From Benincasa hispida (Eukaryota; Streptophyta; Magnoliopsida; Cucurbitales; Cucurbitaceae), in the NCBI RefSeq assembly GCF_009727055.1, contig NC_052349.1, positions 35,296,959 to 35,360,958 on the forward strand: a stretch of DNA of 64,000 nucleotides. The letters run 5' to 3'. The translations under genes and the position numbers were made by a program. This document shows, in pieces, positions 51,164-63,039 of this stretch (within the stretch, counting starts at the first letter, position 1; each line of letters begins with the position of its first letter). The notes under the pieces are model-generated. The model did no database searches, was not told the DNA's origin, and saw only the letters and a program-made list of their open reading frames with translations.

Positions 51164-51455
51164 GGCCCCGTTTGGTGACTATCTTGTTTTTTGTTTTTGT
51201 TTTTGAAAATTAAGCCTATGGACACTACTTCCACTTCCAAATTTCTTCATTTTTTATCTACTTTTTGCCAATGGTTTAAAAAACCAAGCCAATTTTTTAG
51301 AACTAAATAAAGTAACTTTCAAAAAATTACTTTTGTTTTTAAAATTTGACTAAGAATTCAACTATTGTACTTAAGAAAAATGCAAATCATTATAAAAATA
51401 TGGATGAAAGAGGTTTAATTTTAAAAAAAAAACAAAATGGTTACCAAACGGGGTC
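51164..51455. mobile_element. Tourist-like MITE (292 bp) with TTA target duplication
   Basis: Terminal inverted repeats GGCCCCGTTTGGTGACTAT and, inverted, GACCCCGTTTGGTAACCAT. TTA flanks both ends (51161-51163 and 51456-51458), the preference of PIF/Harbinger transposases. It has no coding sequence and sits inside the LTR of the SIRE-like element, so it inserted after that element. Confidence 0.85.
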
Positions 51456-51720
51456 TTAAATGTTTATTTAGGTTGGTTGAATTGATCTTTACATATCTCA
51501 TATCAATCTTTTTATTAAAATCAAATTGGGTGCTTAAAAGTACTAGTTTTAATTACTTGGCTATTTTGGGTTGTATTTATTTGCATGAATTATTGTTCAA
51601 GTTATTTGTTGGCGAAAAGTTTGTTAATTTATTTAATTTGGCCCACATTAGTAGAAAGTTTTGAATTAGTTTGATTAAACCCTATCCACCCTTCTAGGGT
51701 TTCCATATCGATCCTACAGT

Positions 51721-51732
51721 TGGTATTAGGTT
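51721..51732 (+). other. primer binding site of the SIRE-like element
   Basis: TGGTATTAGGTT two bases after the LTR end resembles TGGTATCAGAGC with substitutions. Confidence 0.5.
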
Positions 51733-51899
51733 GCTCTCTAATTGGATATCAATCATTTTAGATTGATACCCATTGTTTGAGTTCTCATTCCTTGGTATAT
51801 GAGCTCTTCTACATAAATTATTTTTTAAATATTATTTTGATATATAAAGAATCTTATTAATATTTTGAAAAATTATTTGAAAGTTTAATTGCTAAAGTT

Positions 51900-52691
51900 A
51901 TGGCAACTGTTGATAGACCTCCATTCTTTGATAGTAATAAAATCTATGATACTTGGTAAAATAGAATGAAAACTTTTATGTTTTGCTATAGGTTTTAACA
52001 TTTTGTATGTTTGTGAGCATGACTTATCTAAATTGCATTTGAATAATGAGTTGCTCACTTTTAATGCTAAAGCCATAAATGTCATATATTGTGCATTGGA
52101 TAGAAAAATATATGATACAATTTTACATTTTGAATATGCATATGATATTTGAAATTTTCTTGATAATATATTTAGTATTGAAAATTCTCCTTGTAGTACT
52201 AATGATTTATTTGATGTGAAGGATAATTATAATTCTAATAATCAAGAAAAGTTTCATGAAGTGAAAAATGGAAAATGTGATGACTTTTTATGCTTGATGG
52301 CCCATTTGAAATATGACTCTGGTGATGAGACCATTGAAGATGAGGTAAGTCAATCTCTATCTTATGATGAGTGTATGATGCATTTGTAAGTATGCAACAT
52401 GATTTAGAAGAAGTTAGCTCTAAATATCTAAAACTTTCAAAGAAGTTTAAGGCATTATCTATTGAAAATAAATCTTTGATAAATGAAAATACAAGTTTGA
52501 AAAATAAAGCAACTAATGATCTTTTGTTTGATGATAGCTTTTGTGGTGATGAGAAATGTGTCTTAAATGATAGAATTAAGTTTCTTGAAATTGAAAACAA
52601 TGAGCTCAAATCTTTAGTGTCACACCTTCCTCATTCTTACTCCCTAAATCCGGAAGGAGGCGTGAAGACGGCAGATACCACCCTTTTGTGA
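51900..52691 (+). pseudogene. copia gag and gag-pol linker remnant
   Basis: The start MATVDRPPFFDSNKIYDTW is followed at once by a stop. Later gag wording survives in shifting frames. 52371-52691 is open and reads MYDAFVSMQHDLEEVSSKYL then KLSKKFKALSIENKSLINEN, a coiled-coil-like segment typical of the region between gag and protease in SIRE/Tnt1-94-like polyproteins. The zinc knuckle is absent, so an internal deletion is likely. Confidence 0.6.
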
Positions 52692-54348
52692 TATTTATTG
52701 TCCATTTATTCTTGTATACTAGATCATTCTTATAACACGTTGTGTTTAATTTCAATTAAATGGAGTGTTTCCAACTTTTATACTAACTAGGTTACAACAT
52801 ATAATTTGTGATTTCTGGTAATTTCCTATAGCCGTAAAATCTAGGGTTTCGCTCCGCTAGAGTGGCAGATTCTAACCTCATGTGGCACTTTTAAAATGTC
52901 CTCTTCCACTATCTAGGGGGGAAAATAAAACATTGGAAAACATGAGCTAGAAGCTCAGTAGTGGTAAGGCATTTAGGAAACTAGGTTTTTCTTTTAATAA
53001 TTCGTTTTAAAGTAATTTCACAAGCAATAAACACGAACAACATCAAGAATTAAGATATAACCATCCCACCCTGACCGTTGAGATACTACTAGCATGATCA
53101 TGTATTTCCCAAGTTATCCATATCAAACCAAGACACTTGTGCGAGGAAACAATCCCAGTACCCAATATGTCCCGTTGAATATGCACATGCAGACAATATT
53201 TCACTAGACGTGCTTGAGACATGCTAACAATTACCCAGGGTACAATTCTAGTTTCCCACCAATCCTTACAAACATGTTATCAAGCAAAAACAAAGTTACT
53301 CAATCATTTATGCCAACAACGAAAACTTGGTAACTTAACTCCGAAAGAACATATTCCCAATCATGCTAGCTTCATCAAACCATACATATCATAACATATA
53401 TGTATATAGAATCATTCAGAATAATTGAAAATATAACCACTCACAGTTCACCCGCAAGAGTTTCTCTCTCCTGATCTTTTCCCGCTTCCCTAGTCCTTTC
53501 ATGCTTCCGAACCTATGTTAATTCCTAAATCAACTTAGAATCCTATATTTTAGTGTTAAAACAATTTTTACATACCTTCTTTCCCCTAGCCCTATCTTAC
53601 CAACTCCAACAGGCTCTAAACTACACCCTAGGACAAACCAAGACTGTGTTGGCACAAGAAGTCACTTCCCTACAAGCTAATTGGCGCATGGACCCTCCTT
53701 CAACACCAACAAGCTTGATCAACACATAGTCATACTACCATTAACCCATGGTAGTGCTATTAACGCAACCCTCTTCCTTGAGTTTCTCAATTCTCTCCAA
53801 TTTCCTCTCTTTTTAAGTCTCCTTGAAGGTATTTGAGTTGTGAAATGAAAGAGAGTCTCCCGGGGTATTTATAGGCATTACAAGATGATACTTGTCACTA
53901 TTCCTATGCTCCAACGCATGAAACCTTGCTTGTAGGGCAAGTTTATGTGTCAACCTCATACAAGATCCAACACATCCTCCTTGACACCTTCTCCTTGCAT
54001 GTAAAGCTTAAGTGTCATCCACAAACCTAGTCCAACGCATAACATTTTTTTAGGTGTCACTCTGCGCTTCTTCATGTTATACTATGCATGCACCTCATCC
54101 TTGGCTTGGCTAAGACTTCACTTGATTGAGCCACGTACCTCATATTGTTGTCAATCCGACCTTACTCGCTAAATTTTCCCATTAACGCATACTTAACCTA
54201 AGTTGGGCGCATGGTAGCATCATCCATCCTCCTCCATGCGTTCAACCTTTTCTTTGTGCGCCCATGATGGTGTTTCCACTGCATGCTCCCTTATATTTCG
54301 AGTATGGTTCCTCAACTTGGCTCTTAATCAATTCATATCATCTACTTA
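52692..54348 (-). repeat. possible minus-strand LTR of another element
   Basis: No coding sequence. A TATAAATA box on the minus strand (53866-53873, in GCCTATAAATACCCC) is followed downstream by a C/T-poor leader-like region. CTACTGAGCTTCTAGCTCATG (minus strand, about 52943-52963) resembles a phrase found in gypsy LTRs. Repeated CAACGCAT-type words occur at 53912-54240. Ends could not be fixed. Confidence 0.35.
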
Positions 54349-56969
54349 TGTTGGGATTGGTGCCTTAATTCTCCCAAAGTCTCGTAGTTTGTGAACATTG
54401 TACACATTGTTATGAATAAAATAAGAGATTTTATTTTTCATTTACTTATATCCAATAAACAAAGATCCATGGTTATTGTATGAAAACGTAAGCATGTATA
54501 TGAGATATACTAGTGGATCATGTCTTAAGTAATAACCTAAAAGATCTGTAATATATAGATTAAGGAGAGATACCTTATCCTGGTGACACTATGGATACGG
54601 CCCGCTTTGTAGAGATTTACAAGTGTTGTGAACTACTACAGATGGTTGATCCTGACCATTCATGTGGAGACATGCGAGCGGGGGTGTCCTATACAAAGAG
54701 TTTGTATAAGATCGGACCACAAGATGATTAGTCTCTTTATATAACATCGTTGATGTTAGAGATAGATAACATGCAGCGGAAGTATCAAGGATCCATAAGC
54801 ATTCAAATTCACTAATTTTGGCAGAAGTTAAAGTATGCTCTTCTAAAAAGAAGGTTTTAAGATCATACCTTTAAAGAACTTGATTGTATAGCAGCAGTCT
54901 TCACCAAAGATCACCGTGAACCACCTCAAGATCTTCCCCACTATCCTCTTGAAGCTTTAGACCGGGTTATGGGACTCAAGAATAACTTGAAATGATGAAG
55001 AACAATGAAGAACTCACAACAGCTCAATTGGAAGAACTCTTTCTTCTCACTAAAATTTTATCTCAAAATTTTTGTGTTAGCATGCCTTCAAATCACTCCA
55101 AACTTCTTTATTTATTGCAGATGAACATGCAAATAAGAGAATTACATGGCTGGCAGCTCATGCTTGCAGTACTAATGAAGAGAAGGAAATAGACTTTATG
55201 TGAGCATGAAGAAGATGATATTGGAAAATCAACATTTTCCATTTTTGAACATGCAAAACCGATTTTCCAATTCTCTTTTTAAAATCAAAATTTGATTTCA
55301 AAACCATTTTGATTTATAAAACTGAAAAATGATTTTCTAAAATTAATTTAATATCAAATATTAAATTAATTTTAGCACAATAATCATCTTCATATATTTA
55401 AATCATATTTAAATATATATTCTCCTATTCTGTTTAATTTCAACGTTTCAAATTAATTTCTCAAGCTACTCTAAAGCTTAACCATTTACGAGCTAGTAGG
55501 GGGACCTCGCGGATATACAGATCATGGGCTCCAACGATTTGAGATTAATCGGCTAAACTCATTAGTCCGATCTAAACCTCATTCGTTAACTAATGGGACA
55601 CACCACTATAACCCATAGTTGATCTTCCCTCACTGTAAATATATTATGTCCACTTAATAACCATAATCAGTAAGTCGATCCTTCACAGGTTCTTCGTAAT
55701 CACAGCTAGGCCAAAATTACCATTTTACCCATGGGAATACATCTTGTTCCTTAAGTTCCTACTGACACTCTAATGAACAATTCTGATTCATAATCTCTAT
55801 GAATCAAATTCTTTCTGTATCATGAGAAGGCGAGGCCCCGATTGTTCAAGACCTGGAATCAGTACTTAAGAAAACAACCTATCTGCTAACCCTAAATAGG
55901 GTAGGAGTGAATTCCATCTTGCAAGGCTATGTCCCCAATTATTCATCCAGTCTTATCCCCAAAATGGTAAGCTTGTTGAGCAGTGCTGTTGGACTACTCT
56001 CACCGTTTGCAGATCAAAGGATAATCCCGAACCAACAGGAGTTCATAGTTAGCTCAGAATTAAGATCGAGTTAACCTAGGCTATATGATAAATAAATTGA
56101 TCAGTTTTAACAGTAAACAGTCGTTATAAAGAAAAGACTATTTTCGTGGTCCAGTCTATATGCAAACTCATTGCATAAGATGTCCCCACTCACATGTCTC
56201 AACGTGAAAGATTTGTGGGTCGCATCATTTGTAGTACCTCAACTTCTTGTAACAACTACAAAGTAGGCCGCATCCAATAGTGTTACAAGGATGAGATACC
56301 CAATTTCATCCATATACTTATTAGACCATTTAGGCTATCAAATTGATCTTGTTTATGTCACTACATAAAGTTACAGGTTATAACATTCAGACTATAACCA
56401 AGGATACGTTTATTGGATTTTTCATAATAAGTTGCAAAATCAACAAGTCATTTTTATTGATAAATAGAATGTTTAACACGTACCGCGAGTTCTAGGACAT
56501 TCCCAACAATTGATACTTGAGACTTACATCTCACCTAAACGGCCATAGGTGACATGACATTAATCCTGAGTGTTTTGGGAACTCCTGCCTTTGAGGACGG
56601 TCCTTTGATTAGTATGAGTGAGAGTGGCCAGATTCCCTCCTCTCTCAATTTTTCTCCCTCTTTTAAAATTCTGCAAAGCCCACACCTCTTGTTATTTTCA
56701 CCCTACCCTAAGGAGAATACATATGAAGATTTTGTGGTGATGTCTTGGTTTCGTGGATCGAGGTTTTCTTGTTCATGATCATTCATGGAGAAGGGGATTT
56801 CGTGAAGATTTCAAGGGTATATAATTTCTTCTTCCTTCATCTTTATTTTATGCATGTTGTAAATTTGTCCAATTAATGCATAATTCTTTGTTTTGTAATT
56901 TTGTGTTTTATAAAAAATTAAAAATTAGGTTGATCCCCGCTTCCACTACGGAACTACATAGTTCCTTCA
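54349..56969 (+). mobile_element. solo LTR J, split by LTR K and internally deleted
   Basis: Starts TGTTGGGATTGGTGCC (as LTR E does), runs to 54753, resumes at 56514 (TACTTGAGACTTACATCTC) and ends TTCCTTCA at 56969. About 1 kb of the middle, including the AT-rich palindromic part, is missing after GGCCAGATT (about 56634). It abuts copia integrase sequence on its right. No convincing target duplication was found. Confidence 0.65.
54754..56508 (-). mobile_element. solo LTR K, inserted in LTR J
   Basis: On the minus strand it starts TGTTGGGAATGTCC and ends in CTCTAACA. Flanking pentamers are GTTGA (54749-54753) and ATTGA (56509-56513). It is related to LTR I at 43087 (shared GAGCTAGTAGGGGGACCTC). 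Length is 1755 bp. Confidence 0.8.
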
Positions 56970-58743
56970 ATATCACCATGAATTTGTTCTAAAAATGCAG
57001 GTGATTTAATTCTCACTTTAACTGGTGACGGTCTAATGATTGGTTTGCCTTGAGAGCAAGCATCACATGATAATTCATTAAATTGAAGAATATTTTGACT
57101 CTTCAATGGATGTCCATTTGAATTCTCAATAATTCTTCTCGTTATTATAGACCCTAGATGATTTAATTTGTGATGCCAAGTTGTAAATATGTCTGGATTC
57201 ATGAACTTCAGGTTCATTATTGCATATGATTCAATTACTCGTATATGAGTATAATATAATCCAGAAGATAAAGCAGACAACTCTTCCAATATACGTTTTT
57301 CATATGAGACAATAGATATAATATAAAGATACTCCATATTATTCTTTCTATCAGACTCGATATGATAACTATTGCAACGTATATCTTTAAAACTAAGCAG
57401 ATTTCTCTTTGATTGACTAGAGAACAATGTATTGCCAATTACAAATTTTCTCCTCTAGGCAAAATAATATTTGTTTTTCCAAATCCTATAATTAGATTTG
57501 TAGAACCTGATATTGTATTGACTGTTGCTTCCAACATTGTCAGTTTGGAAAAATATTTTTTACTTGTAAATATTGTATGTGTAGTTGCACAGTATGCGAG
57601 TCGTAGATTTTCTTTACTCATTTTTTAGTCACCCAACATATGAAAATGATATAGGTTTCTTCATTAAAAGAAAATAATTACAATAAGAAAAACAACATTT
57701 GGAATATACGAAGGTTAATATCTACTAATAGGGGAAAAAACATGGAGATGAATTTTTTTAAAAAACACAACAGTAAGTCTAGATATTTTCAAAGTCAAAG
57801 AAAACACTTGATGTTCCATTAATGTTGATTTTCTCTTCAGAAGATTCAAAGAAGTCCGCTCATCCAAATTTTTCATATGGGATGGGTCAAATATGTCATT
57901 ATTCTGGTATGCAAAATTTGCTTCCACATTTACAATAGATACGTGACCAATGCCCAATCATTCAGCATTGGAAGCATTTATTTTCAACATGAACTCTTAT
58001 CTTGTGGAGTTTTTTTCTTTGTAATCATCATTTTGTGTGGTTTTTTTGAAATTTGAATTATTAGAACGACCACCATGAAAATAATAATTATTTCTTCCTC
58101 TGCCATGGTCATAACCTTGACCTCAACCACAACCACAACCTCGACCAAGATTATTATTAAAATTCACAGCATTTACTTCAAGGAATGGTGTCGTTTCGGT
58201 TAGTGGAGATTCATGATTTTTCATCAATAACTCGTTCTTTTGTTTGACCACGAGAAGACATGAAACAAGTTCAGAATATTGTTTAAAACCTCGATATTGC
58301 TATTGCAAGAGCATATTCAAGACATGAAATATAGAAAATGTCTTCTCTAACATATCAAAATCGGTAATTTTTTCTCCACATAACAACAATTTTGAACTAA
58401 TTTTAAATAATGTAGAATTGTAATCACTTACTGGTTTGAAATCTTGTAGCCTCAAGTGCATAACAGCTTTAAGAAGAATAACTATTTTTTAATGGTCATA
58501 CCTCTCTTTCAAATTTTTCCGATCTCTTTTTGTAAGATAATCCATTTTCAGTCCTTCGTGGAGATGATGACGAAAGAAAATCATAGTTTTTGTTTTGTCT
58601 TTGACTGGATGTCGTATTTCCTTATTTAATAGTCTCTCCAAGATTCATAGCATCCAGGTGGATTTCGATATCAAGCACCCATGACAAATAATTATTGTCC
58701 TTATATCAAGGACAGCAAATTCTAATTTTGTGACATTTGGCAT
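56970..58743 (-). pseudogene. Ty1/copia gag to integrase fragment
   Basis: Read leftward from ATG 58743: MPNVTKLEFAVLDI starts gag. DKTKTMIFFRHHLHEGLK and YLTKRDRKNLKERYDH follow, then ITDFDMLEKTFSIFHVLNML. Next is a Gly/Arg-rich stretch with GYDHGRGRNNYYFHGG (about 58115-58068), then a protease-like CATTHTIFTSKKYF (about 57600). In the 56954-57427 frame, WHHKLNHLGSIITRRIIEN with CDACSQGK forms the integrase zinc region. Several stops are present. It is cut off by LTR J at IHGDI, so the catalytic integrase and RT are gone. Confidence 0.75.
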
Positions 58744-59170
58744 GATAACATTATCATAAAATATTGTATTTATACTAGATATTAAATATGAAAAATAACA
58801 TTAAATTTATTAATTATAATGAAGAGGAAAAAAATCGACATGCCTTTATGCAACAGTAAAAAAGATAGGAGCTCGTGCGGATAACGGGTTGTAAATTTGA
58901 GGAGCATAACGGGAACACAAATACTAATAAAATATAATATTAAAACAAATAAAATATAATAATAAAATAAATAAAACAACAAAAAATGAATTTCTCTACT
59001 TTCTTCCATCTTTTTGGATTGATCACCAATATGTGTCCTCCAAAATCCACCAAATACCACATGGAGTATATCACCAATAATATGATACTGTGTAATCTTG
59101 AGACTCACCAATAATGATATTATGTAATCTTGAGACGTATGGGACGACCCATGGAATAATTAGATAAGAA
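58744..59170 (-). repeat. leader and probable 5' LTR of the copia fragment
   Basis: On the minus strand CGTTATCCGCACGAG (58869-58883) resembles the GTTATCAGCACGAG start common after copia LTRs. The probable LTR extends to about 59165. It contains two 34-bp near-tandem units ending GTAATCTTGAGAC (about 59068-59135). Confidence 0.45.
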
Positions 59171-60040
59171 TGGACACTAATAATGGATAATATCACCTAT
59201 TTTAATATATTTAGATTCTTTTTTAATTAGAGACGTCATTATTTTTTATATTTTGAAATTTCATTTTTCCCCAATTTTGACAAACTCGAAAATTCTGAAA
59301 ATATTTCGAGAATATTCTGATTCCTCCCTTCCAACAAAATTTTAAGATTTTGAAAAAAAAATGAAAAATTTCAACCTTTCGAAAAAATTTTGATTTTTAA
59401 TTAACTATATTAACTAAAATTTTCAAATTTATTTATGTGTTACTTTTTCTAAATTTTTATTATTTTCAACATTTTCACAAACATTCACAATAGACATCTA
59501 AATTTGGCCATTGTCAACAAGTATAATGACAACAATTTCCATCAATATTTCCATTACCATCAATATCTCAAACATCGGTTAGAAGATATTTGTTAGACAT
59601 ATTTGGTAGCCTATTTTACAAGTACTTCATATTTCAATAAAACACCACCTAAATCTGCAATTTCTATCACAATCGTTATTCCTTAATAATTCTCCAAAGC
59701 AATGAAGGGATCACAATTATATATCCCCTAAAAAATTAACCATTACGAACCAGACCCCTGCTCTGAAAGAAAATAAGGAAAAGGAATCATTCAAATGCTT
59801 AAAAGAAAATTAAAACCCAAACAGTTCGCCAACAAATAAGAAAATCAGTCTCAAATATTTTTCGCTCCCACTTTTTGAATCTAAAATGAAGCCAACAACA
59901 AACCATTCTTGCCTGCTCGTGTTAGTCACACCACACAGAGGGAGGGGGGAAAATAGGGGAAACACATAACAGAAGACAGTAGCACTACCTCGGATTAATG
60001 TTAAAACAGAAAAAAAAAAAACAAAAAAAAACAAAAACAA
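59171..60040. other. intergenic DNA downstream of the PABP gene
   Basis: AT-rich, no coding sequence recognised. Oligo-A runs at 60009-60040 (U-rich in the transcript sense) may belong to the PABP 3' UTR or downstream region. Confidence 0.35.
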
Positions 60041-60246
60041 AAAGCCTTCATCCTACGGAAAAAGAGAGTACCAAAAACTAAAAACAAAAGAAAATGTCAG
60101 CAGTCTTCAGGAGATAAAAACCAGTACAAACAAATATGATGTCAGTACCGCAGTCTCCACAAATAAACAAACCAGTCAATCGTATCACACAACTACTACA
60201 CGTTTCTTTTCATGAATCAGGGGAGCTTTATGAACACACAAGCAAC

Positions 60247-63039
60247 TCACGACACGAGGTTCTCAGTCAGCGACAGAGAAGCTAGCTGATCCGCTGCATT
60301 GCCAGCTTGTTGCTGCTGAGCTGCGGCAACATTCCTCAAAACCTCCATAGCTTCGGCTACTTTTGCCTTCAAAGCCTCTGGGGACTCGAGTAAATGCAAA
60401 ACCTCAGTCTGATCCATCTCCAGAAGCATTCCAGTCACCTTGGCCGCATTTTCAGGCTCCAGCTGTTCCACTAGCGGGTAAAGATTCTCTCCCAGCATCT
60501 ACAACATTAATCACAGGCAGTAAGACTTTAAACACCACCAACTACACTATAAAAGATCTCTAAACCCCTTAGATATACTTTGAAAGAAAAGAAAATGGAA
60601 CATCTACTTACATTCCATTTTTTTAGTTAAACTTCATGTTCAACAGTATAATTCGAAGATCTAAGACACAAAGTTGGACAATAGCCCAAACTTTCGTGAA
60701 GGTGTTTGTACATGCTTAACAGGAACTATCTGACATCCAAGAACCCTGCTGAGTTTATAGTATAGAAAATGCTTACTGTTCTCTGTTGGTCTGGTGTAGC
60801 ATTTGCCAGAGCAGAAGCCAGAGCACCAATAGGGATAGGTTGAGAGTGTGCCGCATCACGCAATGCCATACCTCCCATATCATATGGAACGGAAAACATG
60901 CCTCCAGCAACACCAGGCATGGGTACATCAGGCAAACCTCTTCCAGGGGGGTAGCGATAGACACGTCCTCCTCTAGGCAACATCTATCATTCAATGAACC
61001 AACCAACCAAAACAGCCATTAAATAACACAAGAAGCCAACGACGGAAGAAAAGGAGGATAGAAAAATCACCAACCTGCTGTTGCATCATTGGAACAGGCT
61101 GCTGAGTTTGCTGGACAGCTCCTGCACGTCTGCCACCAGGGCGCTGGCCTTGCTGACCCTGCTGAACCATTGGAACAAAGAAATTTGGCATTGGTCCTCC
61201 ACCAGGCCTTATACCAGGAACAAGCTGCTGCTGATAACCAAAGCCACCCTGGCAAAAATAATACCCGTAAGATAAACAAAACAAACCTTCAGAAAGTGGC
61301 TAATCATATGCACACCACGCCTTCCAGAAGGCAGGATAAAAGGATTGAGTCACAGATGCATGAGTAAATAAGGACATCAATACAATTGACCACTGATTTG
61401 GTGCAAAAACGAAAGATGGGAATTTGAAATTAAAATGTTCATAAAAGGGTATGGTGAAAGTAGTTACTTGAGAAGGAATCATTGCAGGAGGACCTTGACC
61501 AAAAAACACCTGCTGTCCAATACCTGGACCACCAGGGGGATATATTGGCATCCGAGGGGCAACTGAAGCAGCCATGGGAACTGGCCGTATTTGAGAGAAC
61601 TGAGCCTACAGAACATAGTAAAAGCCATTAAATCGTGACTCGAAATGTTTGACGCAAATAAAAACCAAAAAGGGAAAGCAGCAATTAAAAGAGTTATATG
61701 TCTTAAGGCCAAGTTCTGACAATTGAAGTTACAATACAACGGCAATGGCAATGCCAAGTATCAAGTATGAAAACATCAGCGGAAGTACCTGCAATCTGGC
61801 TCTTCTATCTTCCTTCCGCTGTGCAAGTGCTACATACAATGGTTTGCTAACAACCATTTTGCCATTCATCTCAATAAGCTATCAATTACACCAAGTGAAC
61901 TATTACAATCCTTCCATATTTTGTATCATTAATCACAGGCATATATAGAAAAATAAATAAATAATAAGCATATCTACTCACAGCTCTAGATGCCTCTTCA
62001 GGGGTTGAGAATGCAACAAATCCAGAACCTCTGCTTATACCATTGGGGTCACGCATGACCTGAAACACACAAAATAACCATAAAACATTAACTACAGAAG
62101 GCTTAAACCAAAAGGCAGTGCAATGAATTACACTTCAATATAATTACAACCTTGCAAGAGGTGATTGTGCCAAATGGAGCAAACAGTTCCTTAAGCTTAT
62201 CATCACCAATGCTATCATCTAAATTTTTAATGTACAAATTTGCCCCCTGGTACTTGTCAGCTGCCTCTTTCATAGTTTGTTCAAACCGGTGCTTTAACTC
62301 AACTTCTCTTTCAGATTTTTTCTGTGCTTTCCCAACATACCACTCCTTATCATCAACTAACTTTCCATTAAGGGCATCAACTGCCCTAGCAGCATCATCA
62401 GCATTTTCAAAATTAACAAATCCAAAGCATCTTGATTTGCCATCAGCATCCCTCATCACAACAATACTGGTGAGTGTCCCAAATTCAGAAAAAGCTTTGT
62501 TCAAATCCTCTTCAGTGGTTGTCTCAGAAAGATTTTTTACAAATACATTGTTAAATTTGGATTTGTCAACAACACCATCTCTTTCTTGTTTACGAAGAAA
62601 GGGTCCTACATAAACTTGCTTATCATTCAACAGCATGCCATTCAGCTTCTCAATTGCTTTCTGAGCAGACTCCTCATTGTCAAATTGCACAAAACCATAG
62701 CCTTTTGACTGGCCAGAGGAATCTAAAGCCACTTTGCAAGACAGGATACTACCAAATGCAGAAAATGTATCATGTAGAGCTTTGTGGTCAATGGCCTTGT
62801 CTAAATTCTGAAAAAAATTAAAGTGCAAAGTTAACTCAGGAACAGAATCAAATAAACAATTTGAATAAAACGAACAAGATATAAACATGAATTATTCATA
62901 AAAATGAAAAATACTAATACCTTGATAAATATATTTCCAGCCCCACTTTTGCGAATGCTTGGGTCACGGTGAGAATACATAACTCTAATAGGCTTTCCAT
63001 TCAAAGGGGTAAAGTTCAGCACATCCAATGCTCTTGCAG
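60247..63039 (-). CDS. poly(A)-binding protein (PABPC type), exons 2-9; first exon outside the window
   Basis: Binds mRNA poly(A) in the cytoplasm and promotes translation and stability. Exons, in gene order: 62921-63039, 62151-62807, 61982-62059, 61789-61878, 61468-61605, 61075-61248, 60777-60983 and 60498-60247 (stop). All junctions are GT-AG; all but the first are in phase 0. Exon 2 holds the end of RRM1 ([20 protein letters not shown]). Exon 3 carries RRM2 (RNP1 GYGFVQF), RRM3 (CFGFVNF) and the start of RRM4, which exons 4-5 complete (GSGFVAF). Exons 6-8 encode the Pro/Gln/Gly-rich linker, and exon 9 the MLLE domain ([25 protein letters not shown] trimmed here to [20 protein letters not shown]), which binds PAM2 peptides. 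The first exon (initiator ATG and most of RRM1) must lie right of 64000, making intron 1 over 950 bp. The closest Arabidopsis class is PAB2/PAB4/PAB8; I do not assign a number. Confidence 0.95.

Larger units (their letters stand above)
50100..52690 (+). mobile_element. 5' part of a SIRE-like Ty1/copia element
   Basis: A probable 5' LTR (about 50100-51718, ending ATCCTACA) includes the TTTGATGATAACAAA start and the GAACCACTATAAAATTCCTAGTG segment I associate with SIRE/Maximus LTRs, plus an inserted MITE. A primer-like site TGGTATTAGGTT (51721-51732) follows. Gag begins at ATG 51900 (MATVDRPPFFDS) and is full of stops. A later fragment (52290-52691) contains LCLMAH, a LSYDE-like start and a coiled-coil-like stretch rich in K, L, E and N. 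The rest of the element is missing. Confidence 0.6.

Noticed and set aside
62152..62613. Plus-strand frame of 153 codons opposite PABP exon 3
   Set aside because: Antisense shadow of the RRM2-RRM4 exon; Ser/Leu-rich with no recognisable domain.
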